DNA of 64,000 nucleotides from Paenibacillus tyrphae (GTDB taxonomy: Bacteria; Bacillota; Bacilli; Paenibacillales; NBRC-103111). Below the pieces are notes generated by a model. That model saw nothing but the letters and a program-made list of their open reading frames with translations. It did not search any database and was not told the DNA's origin. The position numbers were made by a program, and so were the translations under genes. Numbering within the stretch: the stretch's first letter is position 1; every line of letters starts with the position of its first letter. The stretch covers positions 62,001 through 126,000 of the forward strand of contig NZ_BSDJ01000009.1 in assembly GCF_027925525.1 (NCBI RefSeq), given 5' to 3'. Shown piece after piece: positions 46,271 through 54,963 of the stretch.

Positions 46271-46897
46271 TTACGATAATTTGATTTTCAATTCCTCTGC
46301 GCACTGGCCTATCGAAATCCGCGTTACCAACCTTACCCGCGGCTCGAAATACACTTCGCCCGGACTAGTCGCAATCACGAAGCCGGACATGCCCATCTTG
46401 CGAAAAAAGATCAGCTCGGCCGTTTTGCCTTGAAGCTTCGGATAATGCTCCGTCATGGTCTGAATCAGGCCTTTTCCTTCCTCCAACGTCATCTCTCCGG
46501 TTTGCAGCAGCTTGTCGAGCGCATACATGCATATGATGTTTTCAAAATCGTAGACCGCGCTCGTTCCCTGCTGTTCGATGTAAAAATCGAGCGTCTCTTT
46601 CGTAACAATGTTGCGTTTTTCCAGCTCCGCTCGCCCGAGGGCAACTTCGCTTAAATTCGGCGAAAACACGTCCGCCAACTCATCCAGCGATAAATCGTCT
46701 TTCATATTCACGATTTTATCGATCCGCGCCAAAATGCTCTCCTTTGGAAAAAAGGTCTCCTGTCCCGTAAATGTCGACTTTCGAATAAACCATTCTTCCG
46801 GAATGAGATTTTTTCGTTTCCAGCGGTATAATTGGCCGTAAGAGATGCCTGTCAGTTCAAGCAAATCTTTTTTGGAGATCAATTCCCGTTCCGTCAC
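46271..46897 (-). CDS. YhbD/DUF4004 protein with a MerR-like DNA-binding domain
   Basis: The N-terminal 70 residues read as a MerR-type winged helix: 'SKKDLLELTGISYGQLYRWKRKNLIPEEWF', then 'ESILARIDKIVNMKDD'. The C-terminal about 140 residues are the rest of DUF4004 and contain no known ligand-binding motif. The GTG at 46897 is chosen for AAGGAGG nine bases upstream; the frame extends 13 codons further. It is the first gene of the unit with the bactofilin and MFS genes. A dyad upstream suggests that it regulates itself. Confidence 0.85.
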   Translation of the reverse strand: MTERELISKKDLLELTGISYGQLYRWKRKNLIPEEWFIRKSTFTGQETFFPKESILARIDKIVNMKDDLSLDELADVFSPNLSEVALGRAELEKRNIVTKETLDFYIEQQGTSAVYDFENIICMYALDKLLQTGEMTLEEGKGLIQTMTEHYPKLQGKTAELIFFRKMGMSGFVIATSPGEVYFEPRVRLVTRISIGQCAEELKIKLS

Positions 46898-46924
46898 CTT
46901 CAACGCCTCCTTACAAAAATAAGT

Positions 46925-46942
46925 GTAACATAACATTGTTAC
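46925..46942. promoter_or_regulatory. Dyad in the yhbD promoter, candidate MerR-type operator
   Basis: GTAACA (46925-46930) and TGTTAC (46937-46942) are perfect complements with six bases between. On the minus strand they overlap two possible promoters: TTTACA-N17-TACACT, or TTTACA-N19-TATGTT. The 19-base spacer is typical of MerR-activated promoters. Two TTGTAAA direct repeats follow at 46944-46957. Confidence 0.5.
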
Positions 46943-46959
46943 GTTGTAAATTGTAAAAT

Positions 46960-46990
46960 AAAAAAACTTCCGGATCGAAGCTTTTTTTTG
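46960..46990. terminator. Weak bidirectional hairpin flanked by A and T runs
   Basis: A run of A residues, CTTC, a six-base loop, GAAG, and a run of T residues (46960-46990) could pair over 11 bases with one bulge. No transcript obviously ends here. The following 46991-47106 holds no gene that I can support. Confidence 0.35.
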
Positions 46991-47106
46991 AGGAAGCTAT
47001 TTGGTTTCCCTGAGACATGGCATGCTTGCTCAGAGACTAATTTGAAAATATTTGAAGGGGGAAACGCCGCCCGAACCGTCAAAAGGGTTTAAAACGATAC
47101 GAGGAT

Positions 47107-47796
47107 GTGGAACCATTGAACACGCAAAAACCAGGATTTATCGGGGCCTTTTATTATTTGCTTTATCTTCTGCCCGCAGGCATTATCGGATTCACGCTGA
47201 CGATCGTCGGTGTCGTCTTGTCCATCGGACTTATGCCGCTGTTCGTCGGCTTTCCGCTTATGCTCGTGACAGCGCGATTTGCCAAACACATGACGCTTTT
47301 GGATGCAAGACTGGCTGACCGGCTACTCCAATCCCCTTCGACGGTCGCAGCTTCCGTTCGGTCGGATGATTTCAATCCCGGGCGGCATGATCGAAGAGGC
47401 CTCTTCGGCCAGTTAGGCGCGGAGCTGTCCGACCCGGCAACTTATGTTGGACTGCTGTTCCAAATCGTCAAGCTGCCCCTGGGCATCATTTCGTTTACGC
47501 TTGCCATTACGATCGTGGCCGTTAACTTGGCGCTCTTGGCGTCTCCGCTCGTCTATACGATTTTGCTGCAGTCGATCGGCATTGACATTTTCGAGAATGA
47601 ACTGTTCGCCCGTTTACTTCCGTCGGATTTCAGTTCGCTCCAAATCTCGCTTATTTATGCAGGCATCGGTCTGCTGCTTCTGCCGGTGACCAATAAATTA
47701 ATCCGTCTAAGCGCCCTATTCTTCGGACGCATCGCTGTCGAAATTTCCGATCCGACGAAGGGAAGAGCCGGTGAAGTTCCTCTGCAGCGAGCCTAA
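47107..47796 (+). CDS. Freestanding membrane sensor-domain protein (Sensor/PF13796-like)
   Basis: The 229-residue protein has about six hydrophobic segments in two similar halves: 'GAFYYLLYLLPAGIIGFTLTIVGVVLSIGL' and 'LLFQIVKLPLGIISFTLAITIVAVNLALL'. This is the layout of the putative sensor domain that precedes histidine kinases in actinobacteria and some Firmicutes. Here it stands alone with no kinase domain or partner gene. The GTG start has a weak site (CGAGGA); a TTG nine bases later is an alternative. Confidence 0.7.
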   Translation: MEPLNTQKPGFIGAFYYLLYLLPAGIIGFTLTIVGVVLSIGLMPLFVGFPLMLVTARFAKHMTLLDARLADRLLQSPSTVAASVRSDDFNPGRHDRRGLFGQLGAELSDPATYVGLLFQIVKLPLGIISFTLAITIVAVNLALLASPLVYTILLQSIGIDIFENELFARLLPSDFSSLQISLIYAGIGLLLLPVTNKLIRLSALFFGRIAVEISDPTKGRAGEVPLQRA

Positions 47797-47850
47797 TCAT
47801 AATCGGGCTTATTTCCCCGGAAATGTTTCACCCTTGACCTCTGCCGGAAT

Positions 47851-47876
47851 ACCTGCGGCTTCACTCTGCCGCAGGT
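47851..47876. terminator. Terminator between the sensor gene and rarA
   Basis: Perfect 9-bp arms ACCTGCGGC (47851-47859) and GCCGCAGGT (47868-47876) have an eight-base loop. The rarA stop codon lies in the loop. The T-run is weak on both strands. Confidence 0.6.
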
Positions 47877-49114
47877 TTGTTATATTTCGCGAAAATCTTC
47901 GCTTCCACCCCGCTATTTTGCGGCTGATAAAATCGCTTGCCCTTCACTTCCGGGGGAAGATATTCGTTCCGGGCGTTCGGATGATCGATAGGATTCGAAT
48001 AAGTTCTCGTACCGTCGCGGACATCTGCGGGGACCTCATAAGCTTTCATCTGCTTGACGTAGTCGAGCGCTCCGTTAATTGCTTTATAGACCGCGTTGCT
48101 TTTCGGACTCTCGCAAATGAACACGACGGCTTCGGCGATCGCCATTCGTGCTTCCGGCATCCCGACAAACTCGACGGCATCTTTAGCCGCCAAAGCGATT
48201 TGCAGCGCGGTCGGATTGGCCATGCCGACATCTTCCGTCGCATGAACGACAATTCTGCGGCAGATGTATAGCGGGTCCACACCCGAATACAGCATACGCG
48301 CCAGCCAATAGATGGCCGCGTCCGTCTGGCCGCCGCGGAGCGACTTGCAAAAGGCGGATGTCATGTCATAAAAATCGGTATGAGTAATCGCATTGATCCG
48401 GGATTCGAACGATTCCTGAATCGTCTGCAGCTCGATCATCTGTGAATCGTGCAGCGAATAAGCGGCCGTTTCCAGGGCGATCAAAGCATTTCTTACATCG
48501 CCATTGCAGACGTCGCATAAATAATCCATCGCTTCCTGGGTTATCTGATACTCCCCGCCCAGCCCTCTTTCCGGGTCCGCCAATGCCTGACGCAAAATTT
48601 GCTCCAGATCGTCTTTTTGCAGCGCTTCAAGCCGATACACGCGGCAGCGGCTGACAAGAGGCGGGATGATATCGTGTGCGATGCTTTCCGTCGTCGCGCC
48701 GATCAGAATAATGGTTCCGTCTTCGACGATAGGCAGCAGCGATTCCTGCACGTTGCTTTTGAGCGCGTGGATTTCATCCAAAAACAGAATCGTCCGCTGA
48801 TTGTACAGCTTCAGATTGTCTTTCGCTTTACGGGCGACTTCCCGCAGATCCGAAACCGAAAGCGAGACGCCGTTCAATTTCTCAAAATGCGAGCTGGTCA
48901 TTCCGCTGATGATCGTGGCGAGCGTCGTTTTGCCACTGGAAGGCGGACCTTGCAAAATCATGGAGCCGATCTTGTCCGTTTCGATGAGCCGGCGCAGCAC
49001 CTTGCCTTCGCCGAGCAAATGCTTCTGTCCGAAAAATTGCTCCAGATTTTGCGGGCGCATTCTTTCCGCCAGCGGCTTATATTCGTTCGTCCGGTTAAAA
49101 TCGAATAAGTCCAT
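47861..49114 (-). CDS. rarA: Replication-associated recombination protein A (RarA/MgsA), AAA+ ATPase
   Basis: The clamp-loader-like ATPase acts at stalled replication forks. Walker A is 'LQGPPSSGKTTLA' (near residue 53), Walker B is 'TILFLDEIHALK', sensor 1 is 'IGATTE', and the Arg finger is in 'PPLVSRCRVY'. The C-terminal tetramerisation domain includes 'YWLARMLYSGVDPLYICRR'. The ATG at 49114 starts 'MDLFDFNRTNEYKPLAERMRP' and has AGAGGAAA upstream; the open frame beyond it, 56 codons, lacks family similarity. Confidence 0.94.
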   Translation of the reverse strand: MDLFDFNRTNEYKPLAERMRPQNLEQFFGQKHLLGEGKVLRRLIETDKIGSMILQGPPSSGKTTLATIISGMTSSHFEKLNGVSLSVSDLREVARKAKDNLKLYNQRTILFLDEIHALKSNVQESLLPIVEDGTIILIGATTESIAHDIIPPLVSRCRVYRLEALQKDDLEQILRQALADPERGLGGEYQITQEAMDYLCDVCNGDVRNALIALETAAYSLHDSQMIELQTIQESFESRINAITHTDFYDMTSAFCKSLRGGQTDAAIYWLARMLYSGVDPLYICRRIVVHATEDVGMANPTALQIALAAKDAVEFVGMPEARMAIAEAVVFICESPKSNAVYKAINGALDYVKQMKAYEVPADVRDGTRTYSNPIDHPNARNEYLPPEVKGKRFYQPQNSGVEAKIFAKYNKPAAE

Positions 49115-49247
49115 GGTTTCCTCTGACCGCCAATCCTGAATATTCGCAAAAAAAGCACAGGCCCCTGGCGCCGCACATGTGCTGCGAACGGGTAACCTAT
49201 GCTTTTTATTATAAAAGCACTTGGGACGATTTACAAAGGTTTGGAAT

Positions 49248-49712
49248 TCAGCCCGAGCCAAGCTGACCGATTCCGAGGGCAAGCCAGCGCTTCATAATGT
49301 GCCGGACATCCGATGCTTGATCGGGGTTGCACTCCACAATCAGGACGACGTCCGCACCATGTTCTCTCCGCTTGCGTTTTTTTCGCCGTTTGAAGTTAAT
49401 CAGCCAATCCAATACAAAGCCAAGAGCAGCCCCTGCCGCAAGCCCGAGCAGCCCGCCGATAATCGGACCCATGGCCCAGCGGAAACCCATCGATGCTCCC
49501 AGTACGGAACCGATCGTTCCGACTACAGCGGGGCCGTCAAGCATGCTAACCCCGTCGGAATGACGAATCGTATCGAATACCCTTATCTCCTGCGGGCCGT
49601 TTTCCTTAAGCGGAACTGCGGCAATTGCTTCGGCAAGGATGCCTTGCCGTTCCAATTCGCAGATGGCCAGCTCCAGCTCCGACGAATGACGAAAAGTCGC
49701 TACGATATACAT
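49248..49712 (-). CDS. Hypothetical protein with a glycine-rich membrane hairpin
   Basis: I do not recognise a named family. Residues 1-50 form a small alpha-beta domain ('ELELAICELERQGI'). Residues about 62-105 are two glycine-rich hydrophobic helices with GxxxG spacing ('VGTIGSVLGASMGFRWAMG', 'GGLLGLAAGAALGFVLDWL'). A very basic 'KRRKKRKRREHG' stretch follows, then a short alpha-beta tail. Glycine-zipper hairpins occur in stress-related membrane proteins. It lies three bases after the TM2-like gene. Confidence 0.7.
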   Translation of the reverse strand: MYIVATFRHSSELELAICELERQGILAEAIAAVPLKENGPQEIRVFDTIRHSDGVSMLDGPAVVGTIGSVLGASMGFRWAMGPIIGGLLGLAAGAALGFVLDWLINFKRRKKRKRREHGADVVLIVECNPDQASDVRHIMKRWLALGIGQLGSG

Positions 49713-49715
49713 CTT

Positions 49716-50501
49716 CTACCGCCCCGTCGCTCGGCCGAATCTGAGGCGCAGTGTCCCATAGTTGCGCTCCAGCCATTGATTCTGGGCCTTATCGAATAAT
49801 TTATTGTATCCGACCGAATACACGTAAGCCTCGTAAGCCGCAAAGCAGTAAAAAGAAGGCATAAACAAGGCCCATTGCGTGTTAATCAAGTGCCACGCCT
49901 GTACGTTACCCCCTGCCATAGTAACGAGTACGATTTCCGCAATAGCCGAGAAATACATAAAGCCGATCCAACCGGCCAGCAGAAAAAAGCCGATTGGAAT
50001 GCGGCGAAGATACAGCTGCCCAAGCCCCGGCATGAGCATGGACCAGGCCATAGCGAGCCAGGGCGAGCTTTTGTCCAAATGATTCAAGGACATTCCGCTC
50101 ATTTTAAAGGAGACAATGGGCGCACGCTCCCACTCGGCCAGCACCCATTGCTTGTTCAATTCAATCGTGCTGCGGTAGCTGTCCCAGATGGCGTAAATAT
50201 AGACGGGAATATACAGCAGCAGCCAACGTGGATTCAGCACCTGCTTCGACAGATCGACATGACCCGTAAAAGAGTAAACCATCGACTTATTGATTCCCGA
50301 CTGCATGTTGATTCCAATTTCCCATAATATCAAGATAAGCCCTTTAATGTGACTGCCTAGGAGCAAATGACCGAATCCCGGAAACGCCGCCGACCACCAA
50401 GCGATCACCCAGGGCTTACGCAAATGCAGCAGGTTGATATTCAAGGTTCCGAAATAAGCCAAATAGCGCTTGTGGCTTCCCGCAGTTGGGCTTCGTTCCA
50501 T
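49716..50501 (-). CDS. Multi-pass membrane protein with two TM2-like hairpins
   Basis: The 261-residue protein has two related hydrophobic modules: 'PWVIAWWSAAFPGFGHLLLG' near residue 25 and 'PWLAMAWSMLMPGLGQLYL' near residue 145. Both carry the PGxGxxxL turn of TM2-like domains. Additional helices follow each. Function is unknown. The ATG at 50501 is chosen over a longer frame; a CGGAG site lies nine bases before it. It is encoded directly upstream of the glycine-zipper gene. Confidence 0.72.
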   Translation of the reverse strand: MERSPTAGSHKRYLAYFGTLNINLLHLRKPWVIAWWSAAFPGFGHLLLGSHIKGLILILWEIGINMQSGINKSMVYSFTGHVDLSKQVLNPRWLLLYIPVYIYAIWDSYRSTIELNKQWVLAEWERAPIVSFKMSGMSLNHLDKSSPWLAMAWSMLMPGLGQLYLRRIPIGFFLLAGWIGFMYFSAIAEIVLVTMAGGNVQAWHLINTQWALFMPSFYCFAAYEAYVYSVGYNKLFDKAQNQWLERNYGTLRLRFGRATGR

Positions 50502-50572
50502 GGTCCGCACTCCGATTGAAAAAAATGAAGTCACCTTTGAACTTACTTTTTCTATCTTGCCCCAAAAATGAC

Positions 50573-50613
50573 AAAAAAAGCACCCTTTTCGCATATTCGC
50601 TACAAAGGATGCT
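50573..50613 (-). terminator. Terminator of tcdA
   Basis: On the minus strand AGCATCCTTTGTAGCG pairs imperfectly with the arm ending GGGTGCT (50613 to 50579) and is followed by six T residues. It lies 27 bases after the tcdA stop and just before the promoter region of the TM2-like gene. Confidence 0.75.
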
Positions 50614-50639
50614 TTCTTAATGCCGAATTGCTGATTATG

Positions 50640-51392
50640 CTACTTCAGTCCGGCCTTGGACAGGAGGTCGCGGACAGCGACGCTGACCATGATCAGCCCG
50701 GCGACCGGCGGAACGAACGCGTTGCTGGCTGGCGGCTGCTGCGCCTTACGAATCTCAGGCGCATTCTCCGGCACAATCCGCTGCGTAACGTCAACCCGCG
50801 GCTTGATCGGCTCTTCCGTCGAAAATACGACTTTAACGCCCTTCTTGATGCCTTCTTTCCGCAGCTTGTGACGAATCACGCGTGCCATCGGATCGACGCT
50901 CGTCTTAGAGATATCTGCCACCTGAAATCGAGTCGGGTCCATCTTGTTGGCGGCGCCCATACTCGAAATGAGCGGAATCTTGCGCTGCAGGCATTGCTTG
51001 ATCAGATGAATTTTATAGCTGATCGTATCCGAAGCGTCCAATACATAATCCAACGGATATTCGAACAGCTGCTCATGCGTTTCTTCGGTATAAAACATGC
51101 GCAGGGCGATGGCATCGCATTCCGGGTTAATTTGCAGAATACGATCACGCATCAGCTCAGCCTTCGGCTGGCCGACCGTCGTCATCAAAGCATGAATTTG
51201 CCGGTTCACATTCGTAATGTCGACGACATCCTTGTCGATCATGATGATTCGGCCGACGCCGGTGCGGGCCAGCGCTTCGGCGGCGATCGAACCGACGCCG
51301 CCGATGCCGAGAACCGCCACCGTACTGTTTTTCATAACCTCAAGCCCTTCCGGGCCGATTGCCAGCTCCGTACGGGAAAATTGATGCAGCAT
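50640..51392 (-). CDS. tcdA: tRNA threonylcarbamoyladenosine dehydratase (YrvM)
   Basis: The E1-like/ThiF-fold enzyme converts t6A to its cyclic form in ANN-decoding tRNAs. The nucleotide-binding 'VAVLGIGGVGSIAAEALAR' is at residues 25-43. It is followed by 'IDKDVVDITNVNRQ' and 'VLDASDTISYKIHLI'. The protein lacks the catalytic domains of MoeB/ThiF fusions, and 250 residues is the usual length. It starts 32 bases after aspS; B. subtilis has the 6S RNA gene bsrA in that position, and there is no room for it here. Confidence 0.93.
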   Translation of the reverse strand: MLHQFSRTELAIGPEGLEVMKNSTVAVLGIGGVGSIAAEALARTGVGRIIMIDKDVVDITNVNRQIHALMTTVGQPKAELMRDRILQINPECDAIALRMFYTEETHEQLFEYPLDYVLDASDTISYKIHLIKQCLQRKIPLISSMGAANKMDPTRFQVADISKTSVDPMARVIRHKLRKEGIKKGVKVVFSTEEPIKPRVDVTQRIVPENAPEIRKAQQPPASNAFVPPVAGLIMVSVAVRDLLSKAGLK

Positions 51393-51424
51393 GGCTTACT
51401 GTCCACACTCCTCTTATTCGGGTC

Positions 51425-53212
51425 TTAAGCTTTGGCGGAAGGCTGCTTGAGCGCCAAACGAATGGACAGGTCCTCAAGCTGCTTGGCATCTACTGGACCC
51501 GGAGCTCCCGTCAACAGGTCCGATGCGCTGGCCGTTTTCGGGAAGGCAATCGTTTCGCGCAGGTTGGTGCGGCCGGTAATCAGCATCACGAGCCGGTCGA
51601 ACCCGAAAGCAATACCCCCGTGAGGCGGCGTACCGTATTCGAAAGCCTCCAGCAGGTAGCCGAATTTCTCCTGCACATCTTCCTTGGGAAGGTTCAGCGT
51701 AGCAAACATTTTCTCTTGCACTTCGCGCTGATAAATCCGCATGGAGCCGCCGCCGACTTCGTAGCCGTTCAGCACAAGGTCGTAGGCCTGCGCACGGATT
51801 TGACCCGGATCGGTGTCGAAGTAATGCATGTCTTCTGCCTTCGGACTAGTAAACGGATGATGCTCCGCCACATAGCGCTTCGCTTCTTCGTCATAGCTGA
51901 GCAGCGGGAAGTCCACTACCCACGCAAACTTGAATTTGCTGTCGTCGATGAGGCCCAACTGACGGCCGATTTTCAAACGAAGGTTACCGAGCACATCGGC
52001 AACGACCTTCTTCGTATCGGCGGAGAACAGCAGCAGGTCGCCTTCTTCGGCTTCCAGACGCTGCTTGAGCTGCTCCAGCTCCTGCTCGTTGAAAAATTTC
52101 ACGATCGGCCCTTTCAGCTCGCCGTCTTTATACGTCATCCACGCAAGCCCTTTGGCCCCGTAGCGTGCGGCGAATACGCCGAGATCGTCGATTTCCTTGC
52201 GGCTCCAAGCGGCGCAACCTTTGGCATTGAGCGCCTTCACCTGGCCGCCCTTTTTAATGATGTTCGCAAATACTTGGACGCCCGATTCGGCGACAATGTC
52301 CGAAACGTCCTGCAGCTCGAGGCCGAAACGAAGGTCCGGCTTGTCGGAGCCGTATTTGCCCATCGCGTCCGCATAGCTGATGCGTTGGAACGGCGTTTCG
52401 ATGTCGGCGCCGGCCGTTTCTTTAAACAAGCGTACGACGAGCTTCTCCATCATGTCGAGCAATTGGTCCTGCGACAGGAACGACGTCTCGATGTCCACCT
52501 GCGTAAATTCCGGTTGGCGGTCGGCGCGTAAATCTTCGTCGCGGAAGCAGCGGGCGATTTGGTAGTAGCGCTCCATGCCGCTTACCATCAGCAACTGTTT
52601 GAAAATTTGCGGCGACTGCGGCAGCGCGAAAAATTCGCCCGGGTGAACACGGCTTGGCACCAAATAATCGCGTGCGCCTTCCGGTGTGCTGTTGATCAAA
52701 ATCGGCGTTTCCACCTCGATAAAGCCGTTCTCGTCCAAATAATCGCGGAATATTTTGGCCGCTTTGGCGCGAAGCATTAACGTATGCTGCATTTCCGGAC
52801 GGCGCAGGTCGAGATAGCGGTGCTTGAGACGCAACGATTCGTCGATTTCGATCCCGTCTTCGATGAAGAACGGCGGATTTTTCGCGGCATTCAGGATCTC
52901 GATCTCCTTGATGCGTACTTCGATCTCCCCGGTCGGAAGGTTCGGGTTAACAGTCTCCGCATCCCGCTCAACGACTTCGCCGCGTACCGCGAGCACGTAT
53001 TCGTTGCGCGCCCGGTCTGCTACCGCAAGCGCTTCGCCGGAAAAAGCCGGATTAAATACGATTTGCACGATCCCGCTCCGGTCGCGCAGATCGATGAACA
53101 ATACCCCGCCCAGGTCGCGGCGGCGCTGCACCCAACCGTTCAGCGTTACCGTCTCTCCAACATTAGCTTTGCTCAAAGTACCGCAATGATGCGTTTTTAA
53201 CATCGTCGTCAT
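51425..53212 (-). CDS. aspS: Aspartyl-tRNA synthetase
   Basis: The 595-residue bacterial-type enzyme has an N-terminal OB-fold anticodon-binding domain ('[22 protein letters not shown]'). Class II motif 2 is '[19 protein letters not shown]'. A GAD insertion domain is present ('[13 protein letters not shown]'). Motif 3 is '[13 protein letters not shown]'. The ATG at 53212 is preceded by ATGGAGGT; the frame extends six codons further to an ATG that overlaps that site. It lies 25 bases after hisS and shares its T-box transcript. Confidence 0.96.
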   Translation of the reverse strand: MTTMLKTHHCGTLSKANVGETVTLNGWVQRRRDLGGVLFIDLRDRSGIVQIVFNPAFSGEALAVADRARNEYVLAVRGEVVERDAETVNPNLPTGEIEVRIKEIEILNAAKNPPFFIEDGIEIDESLRLKHRYLDLRRPEMQHTLMLRAKAAKIFRDYLDENGFIEVETPILINSTPEGARDYLVPSRVHPGEFFALPQSPQIFKQLLMVSGMERYYQIARCFRDEDLRADRQPEFTQVDIETSFLSQDQLLDMMEKLVVRLFKETAGADIETPFQRISYADAMGKYGSDKPDLRFGLELQDVSDIVAESGVQVFANIIKKGGQVKALNAKGCAAWSRKEIDDLGVFAARYGAKGLAWMTYKDGELKGPIVKFFNEQELEQLKQRLEAEEGDLLLFSADTKKVVADVLGNLRLKIGRQLGLIDDSKFKFAWVVDFPLLSYDEEAKRYVAEHHPFTSPKAEDMHYFDTDPGQIRAQAYDLVLNGYEVGGGSMRIYQREVQEKMFATLNLPKEDVQEKFGYLLEAFEYGTPPHGGIAFGFDRLVMLITGRTNLRETIAFPKTASASDLLTGAPGPVDAKQLEDLSIRLALKQPSAKA

Positions 53213-53237
53213 GGTGTTTTTTACCTCCATTTTATCG

Positions 53238-54500
53238 TTAAACTTGCCCAGCCCGTTCGCGCAATGTCTGCACGAAATCGGAGAGAGCCAGCGTTTCTTG
53301 TTCGCCGGTAGCCATCGTTTTCAAGGTGATCTCGCCCTTCGCGAGCTCGTCGTCACCAAGAATGGCGACATAAGCTGCGTTGTACCGGTCGGCCGATTTC
53401 ATTTTCGCTTTGATTTTGCGGCCCAAGTAGTCTTTTTCCGCAGATAGCCCCGCCAGTCGCAGATTTTGCAGCAGCTTCACACACTCGCGCTCTGCGGCTT
53501 CGCCGAGGCCGATCAAGTACACATCCAACGGCTTAGCCGCCGGAATATCGACTCCCTGTGCCTGCAGCACAAGCAGGATACGCTCCATGCCGAGCCCGAA
53601 GCCGACGCCCGGCTGGTCGGTTCCGCCGATCTGTCCGACAAGGCCGTTATAACGCCCGCCGCCGCCGATCGTATCGATCGCGCCGATACCCGCCGCTTTA
53701 TACTCGAACGCGGTGTGCGTATAGTAATCCAGTCCCCGCACCAGACGTCGGTTGATGCGGAACGGAATTTCCATCGCAGTCAAATATTGTTGCACCGCTT
53801 GGAAATGCGTTTGGCATTCCTCGTCCAAGTATTCGAGAATGGTCGGTGCGCCTTCGCCGTATTTCTGATCGACCTTACAGTCGAGAATCCTCATCGGATT
53901 GCGGTCGTAGCGCGATTGACAATCCTTGCACAGCTTATCCTTCACCGGAGCGAAGAACTGCTGAATTTTCTCGCGGTATACAGCCCTCACAGCCGGATTG
54001 CCAACGGAGTTGATTTCCACCGTGACGTCTTTTAACCCCAGCTCCTTATAGAACGTGTAGCCCAGCGCAATGATTTCCGCATCGAGACTCGGATCCACCG
54101 AACCGAACGCTTCGATGCCGAACTGGTGAAACTGGCGGTAGCGGCCGGCCTGCGGCTGCTCGTAGCGGAACATCGGGCCGATATAATACAGCTTGCTGAC
54201 ATCCGGCTCGCCATACAGCTTGTTTTCTACATAGGAGCGAACGACTCCGGCCGTTCCTTCGGGACGAAGCGAAATGCTGCGGTCGCCTTTGTCCAGGAAG
54301 GTGTACATTTCCTTCTCGACGATGTCCGTCGTCTCTCCTACGCCGCGCTGGAACAGCTCCGTGTGCTCGAACATCGGCGTACGAATCTCGCGAAAATTGA
54401 AACGCCGACACAGTTCCCGGGCCTTCGTCTCAATATACTGCCATTTCTCAATTTCGCCGGGCAGCAGGTCTTGCGTGCCCTTTGGTTTTTGGATGCTCAT
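53238..54500 (-). CDS. hisS: Histidyl-tRNA synthetase
   Basis: The 420-residue class II enzyme begins '[15 protein letters not shown]'. Motif 2 is '[19 protein letters not shown]', and the histidine-specific motifs are '[13 protein letters not shown]' and '[17 protein letters not shown]'. The anticodon-binding domain is at the C-terminus. AAAGGAG is about 12 bases before the ATG. It is first in the T-box-controlled hisS-aspS operon. Confidence 0.96.
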   Translation of the reverse strand: MSIQKPKGTQDLLPGEIEKWQYIETKARELCRRFNFREIRTPMFEHTELFQRGVGETTDIVEKEMYTFLDKGDRSISLRPEGTAGVVRSYVENKLYGEPDVSKLYYIGPMFRYEQPQAGRYRQFHQFGIEAFGSVDPSLDAEIIALGYTFYKELGLKDVTVEINSVGNPAVRAVYREKIQQFFAPVKDKLCKDCQSRYDRNPMRILDCKVDQKYGEGAPTILEYLDEECQTHFQAVQQYLTAMEIPFRINRRLVRGLDYYTHTAFEYKAAGIGAIDTIGGGGRYNGLVGQIGGTDQPGVGFGLGMERILLVLQAQGVDIPAAKPLDVYLIGLGEAAERECVKLLQNLRLAGLSAEKDYLGRKIKAKMKSADRYNAAYVAILGDDELAKGEITLKTMATGEQETLALSDFVQTLRERAGQV

Positions 54501-54549
54501 GTAAGCCCAGACTCCTTTCTGTCGCGTTTCAGCACAAAAAAATAAAAAA

Positions 54550-54891
54550 CTCCCGCCCCTGAACTAATTCAGGGACGAGAGATTGTACTTGCTCAAAGTC
54601 TCCCGCGGTACCACCCACGATTCGAACGAGCTTGCTACTGCCGGGCCCGGCTTTCCGCAAAATAACTCGCTCACACTCTTCAAGCGGGTAACGTCCGCCA
54701 GCCGCAAACGACTAATATCCGGCACTGGCTATAAACGCCTTCGTCTGGCCGGGGTTCCCCGTTCGTCCTCCGGGAGGTCTGTTCGTCCGATTCGCATAAG
54801 GAAGCTTGCAGCCTGGGCTTCCCTCTCTGGATACGCAAGGTTCGAATTACTTTGTCCCATCAACGGATCTACAAGATATGACATGGAATTA
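54550..54891 (-). promoter_or_regulatory. T-box leader of hisS-aspS
   Basis: On the minus strand the T-box sequence GGGTGGTACCGCG is at 54616-54604. The terminator stem is 54581-54568 with 54563-54550, followed by six T residues. An AGAGAG Stem I element is near 54822. No CAC triplet occurs between the start site and the T-box sequence, whereas several GAC triplets do, so tRNA-Asp is a better candidate effector than tRNA-His. Confidence 0.92.
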
Positions 54892-54897
54892 GAATTT

Positions 54898-54926
54898 ATT
54901 CTACCCGCGAAGGTATCCAAAGTCAA
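54898..54926 (-). promoter_or_regulatory. Predicted sigma-A promoter of hisS-aspS
   Basis: On the minus strand TTGACT (54926-54921) and TAGAAT (54903-54898) are spaced exactly 17 bases apart. Transcription would begin near 54891, ahead of Stem I. Confidence 0.8.
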
Positions 54927-54963
54927 GAAAAAACATCCGCTTGCTTGCAAATTTTCATTCGGA

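Noticed and set aside
51393..51424. A 6S RNA gene between aspS and tcdA, as in B. subtilis
   Set aside because: The gap is only 32 bases, far too short for 6S RNA.
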